Shown in pieces: positions 5,918 through 7,286 of a stretch of DNA of 7,286 nt. The notes under the pieces were generated by a model, which saw only the letters and a list, made by a program, of their open reading frames with translations, had not been told where the DNA came from and did not search any database. The stretch comes from Candidatus Aminicenantota bacterium (GTDB taxonomy: Bacteria; Acidobacteriota; Aminicenantia; Aminicenantales; JAFGBC01), in contig JAFGBC010000130.1 in NCBI GenBank assembly GCA_016933355.1, positions 1 to 7,286 on the forward strand, given 5' to 3'. The position numbers and the translations under genes were made by a program. Numbering within the stretch: the stretch's first letter is position 1; every line of letters begins with the position of its first letter.

Positions 5918-7281
5918 AGGTCATGAAGTTCGGAGGCGGCTGCCTCAAGGACGCCAAGACTCTGGACCGGGTGGCCGCGATCATCGCGCACGAGGGGCGT
6001 AAGCCGGCGGTCGTCGTCTCCGCATTCCAGGGCGTCACCGACCAGCTCATCGCCGCCGCGGCCGCCGCCCGAGACGACGAGCGGACGATCTCCGACCGGG
6101 TCTCCCGGCTCTGGGACCGGCACGTCAAGGTCGCCGAAGGCGCAATCCGGCCCGTGGCCGTCCGCGAGGAGACGCTGCGCGCGATCGAGGTCGTCCTTCA
6201 ACGGGTCGAACGCCTCCTGTACGGCATCGCCTACACGGGCGAGGCGAGCCCGGCCATCCACAACCACGTCCTGAGCTACGGCGAACGGCTGGCCGCCCGC
6301 TGCGTCGCCGGCGCGCTCCGGGCCCGCGGCGTCGCCGCCCGGCCCCTCGACAGCGACCGGATCGGCATGGTCACGGACGACGCCCTGGAGAACGCGACCG
6401 TGAACCTGGGCCGGTTCAGGGCGTCGTTCCGGCGGACGGCCGGACACATCAAGCGCGGCCTGTACGTCCCCGTCGTCACCGGGTTCTTCGGCGTGACGCC
6501 CGAAGGCCGGATTTCGCTCTTCGGCCGGAACGGGTCCGACTATAGCGCGGCCGTCTTGGCCCACGGCTTGGAGGCCAGGTCGCTCGAGATCTGGAAGGAC
6601 GTGGGCGGGTTCATGAGCGCCGACCCCGACGCCGTAAAGGCCGCCCGCAAGATCGGCCGGCTGTCCTATTACGAAGCCGCCGAGCTGTCCTATTTCGGCG
6701 CCAAGATCCTCCACCCCCGAACGCTCGAACCCTTGACCGGGAGGACGGTCGAAGTCCGCATCAAATCGCTGGCCGAGCCGGGCGGTCGGGGGACCGAAAT
6801 CGTGCGCCGGGTCCCGGCCCGCCGGAACGTCGTCAAAAGCGTAACGGCCAACGAGGGGCTCGCCCTGCTCCGCATCCACGGGCCCGGCGTCGGCTACAAG
6901 CCGGGGATCATCGGAAGGCTCGGGAGGCGGCTGGCGGAACTCCGCGTCAACATCTATTCCATCATCACGGCCCAGACCTGCATCAATCTGCTCGTGGACG
7001 GCAAAGACGCCCGGCGCGGCTTCGAGGCGCTCAAGAGCGACCGGAACGGCGTCATCGCCCGGGTCGACCTCGAAGAGGACGTGGCGCTGGTCGCCGTGGT
7101 CGGCGAGGGGATGGTCGAGCGGCGCGGCGTCGCCGCCCGCGTCTTCTCGGCCGTGGCCCGGGCCGGCGTCAACGTCGAGATGATCTCCAGCGGCGCGTCC
7201 GAGGTCGCGACCTACTTCATCGTCGACCGCGCGGACGCGGCCCGGGCCGTCCGGGCCCTGCACCGGGAGTTCTTTGGATAG
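5914..7281 (+). CDS. lysC: Aspartate kinase, monofunctional, with two C-terminal ACT domains
   Basis: Phosphorylates aspartate with ATP, the first committed step to aspartate semialdehyde. The 455-residue protein has an amino-acid-kinase domain (about 1-300): K5 in VMKFGGGCL, E124-R125-L126 in SYGERLAAR, GRNGSDYSAA (204-213, with S208 and D209), WKDVGGFMSADP and YFGAKILHPRTLEP. The GRNGSDYSAA and YFGAKILHPRT blocks resemble the ThrA-type kinase subgroup, but no homoserine dehydrogenase domain follows. Two ACT domains (about 311-380 and 388-453) end with VNVEMISSGASEV, implying allosteric control by an amino acid. The N-terminal motif is odd, with G9-C10 where most aspartate kinases have Thr/Ser-Ser. 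The ATG overlaps the asd stop (ATGA), with TGAGGAG 8 nt upstream. The TAG stop is 5 nt from the window edge, so any later operon genes are not visible. Confidence 0.94.
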   Translation: MKVMKFGGGCLKDAKTLDRVAAIIAHEGRKPAVVVSAFQGVTDQLIAAAAAARDDERTISDRVSRLWDRHVKVAEGAIRPVAVREETLRAIEVVLQRVERLLYGIAYTGEASPAIHNHVLSYGERLAARCVAGALRARGVAARPLDSDRIGMVTDDALENATVNLGRFRASFRRTAGHIKRGLYVPVVTGFFGVTPEGRISLFGRNGSDYSAAVLAHGLEARSLEIWKDVGGFMSADPDAVKAARKIGRLSYYEAAELSYFGAKILHPRTLEPLTGRTVEVRIKSLAEPGGRGTEIVRRVPARRNVVKSVTANEGLALLRIHGPGVGYKPGIIGRLGRRLAELRVNIYSIITAQTCINLLVDGKDARRGFEALKSDRNGVIARVDLEEDVALVAVVGEGMVERRGVAARVFSAVARAGVNVEMISSGASEVATYFIVDRADAARAVRALHREFFG

Positions 7282-7286
7282 GCCTC

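Noticed and set aside
5887..7263. Minus-strand open frame (458 codons) opposite lysC
   Set aside because: It mirrors a well-supported aspartate kinase, its composition is D/G/A/R-rich without motifs, and it has no family resemblance.

Overview
The window is high-GC DNA. On the minus strand is a 3'-truncated TonB-dependent outer-membrane receptor. On the plus strand, diverging from it, is a tight four-gene operon. The receptor has a Sec signal peptide, a carboxypeptidase-regulatory-like N-terminal domain and a plug stretch containing ARDPWVILQQ. That build, together with a direct-sulfhydrylation homocysteine pathway, suggests an anaerobic Gram-negative bacterium of the Acidobacteriota/Aminicenantota (candidate phylum OP8) type. 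This placement is inferred from protein style and recall; no search was run.

Layout: 1-2150 (minus) is the receptor, whose C-terminus lies beyond base 1. Bases 2151-2691 are a divergent intergenic region of 541 bp. It holds an AT-rich core with a cluster of palindromes (about 2266-2309), a good sigma70-type promoter facing the operon (2429-2457), and a leader of roughly 230 nt with a strong hairpin (2572-2609). Bases 2692-4092 encode a COG1900/DUF39 (HcyBio) homocysteine-forming protein fused to a two-cluster ferredoxin. Bases 4067-4786 encode a UPF0280/COG2122 protein, 4823-5917 an archaeal-type aspartate-semialdehyde dehydrogenase (asd), and 5914-7281 an aspartate kinase with two ACT domains (lysC). 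The junctions are a 26-nt overlap, a 36-nt gap and a 4-nt ATGA overlap, so co-transcription and translational coupling are very likely.

Together the four plus-strand genes form a dedicated route from aspartate to homocysteine. LysC makes aspartyl phosphate and Asd makes aspartate semialdehyde. The COG1900-ferredoxin protein, helped by the UPF0280 protein in sulfur handling, would convert the semialdehyde plus sulfide-derived sulfur and electrons to homocysteine. This bypasses homoserine and O-acylhomoserine. The sulfur-insertion proteins were characterised in methanogens and implicated genetically in Desulfovibrio. What stands out here is the complete aspartate-to-homocysteine set in one coupled operon, the one-chain COG1900-ferredoxin fusion, an aspartate kinase with an atypical nucleotide-site motif, and a structured leader that matches no SAM riboswitch or T-box I can recognise.
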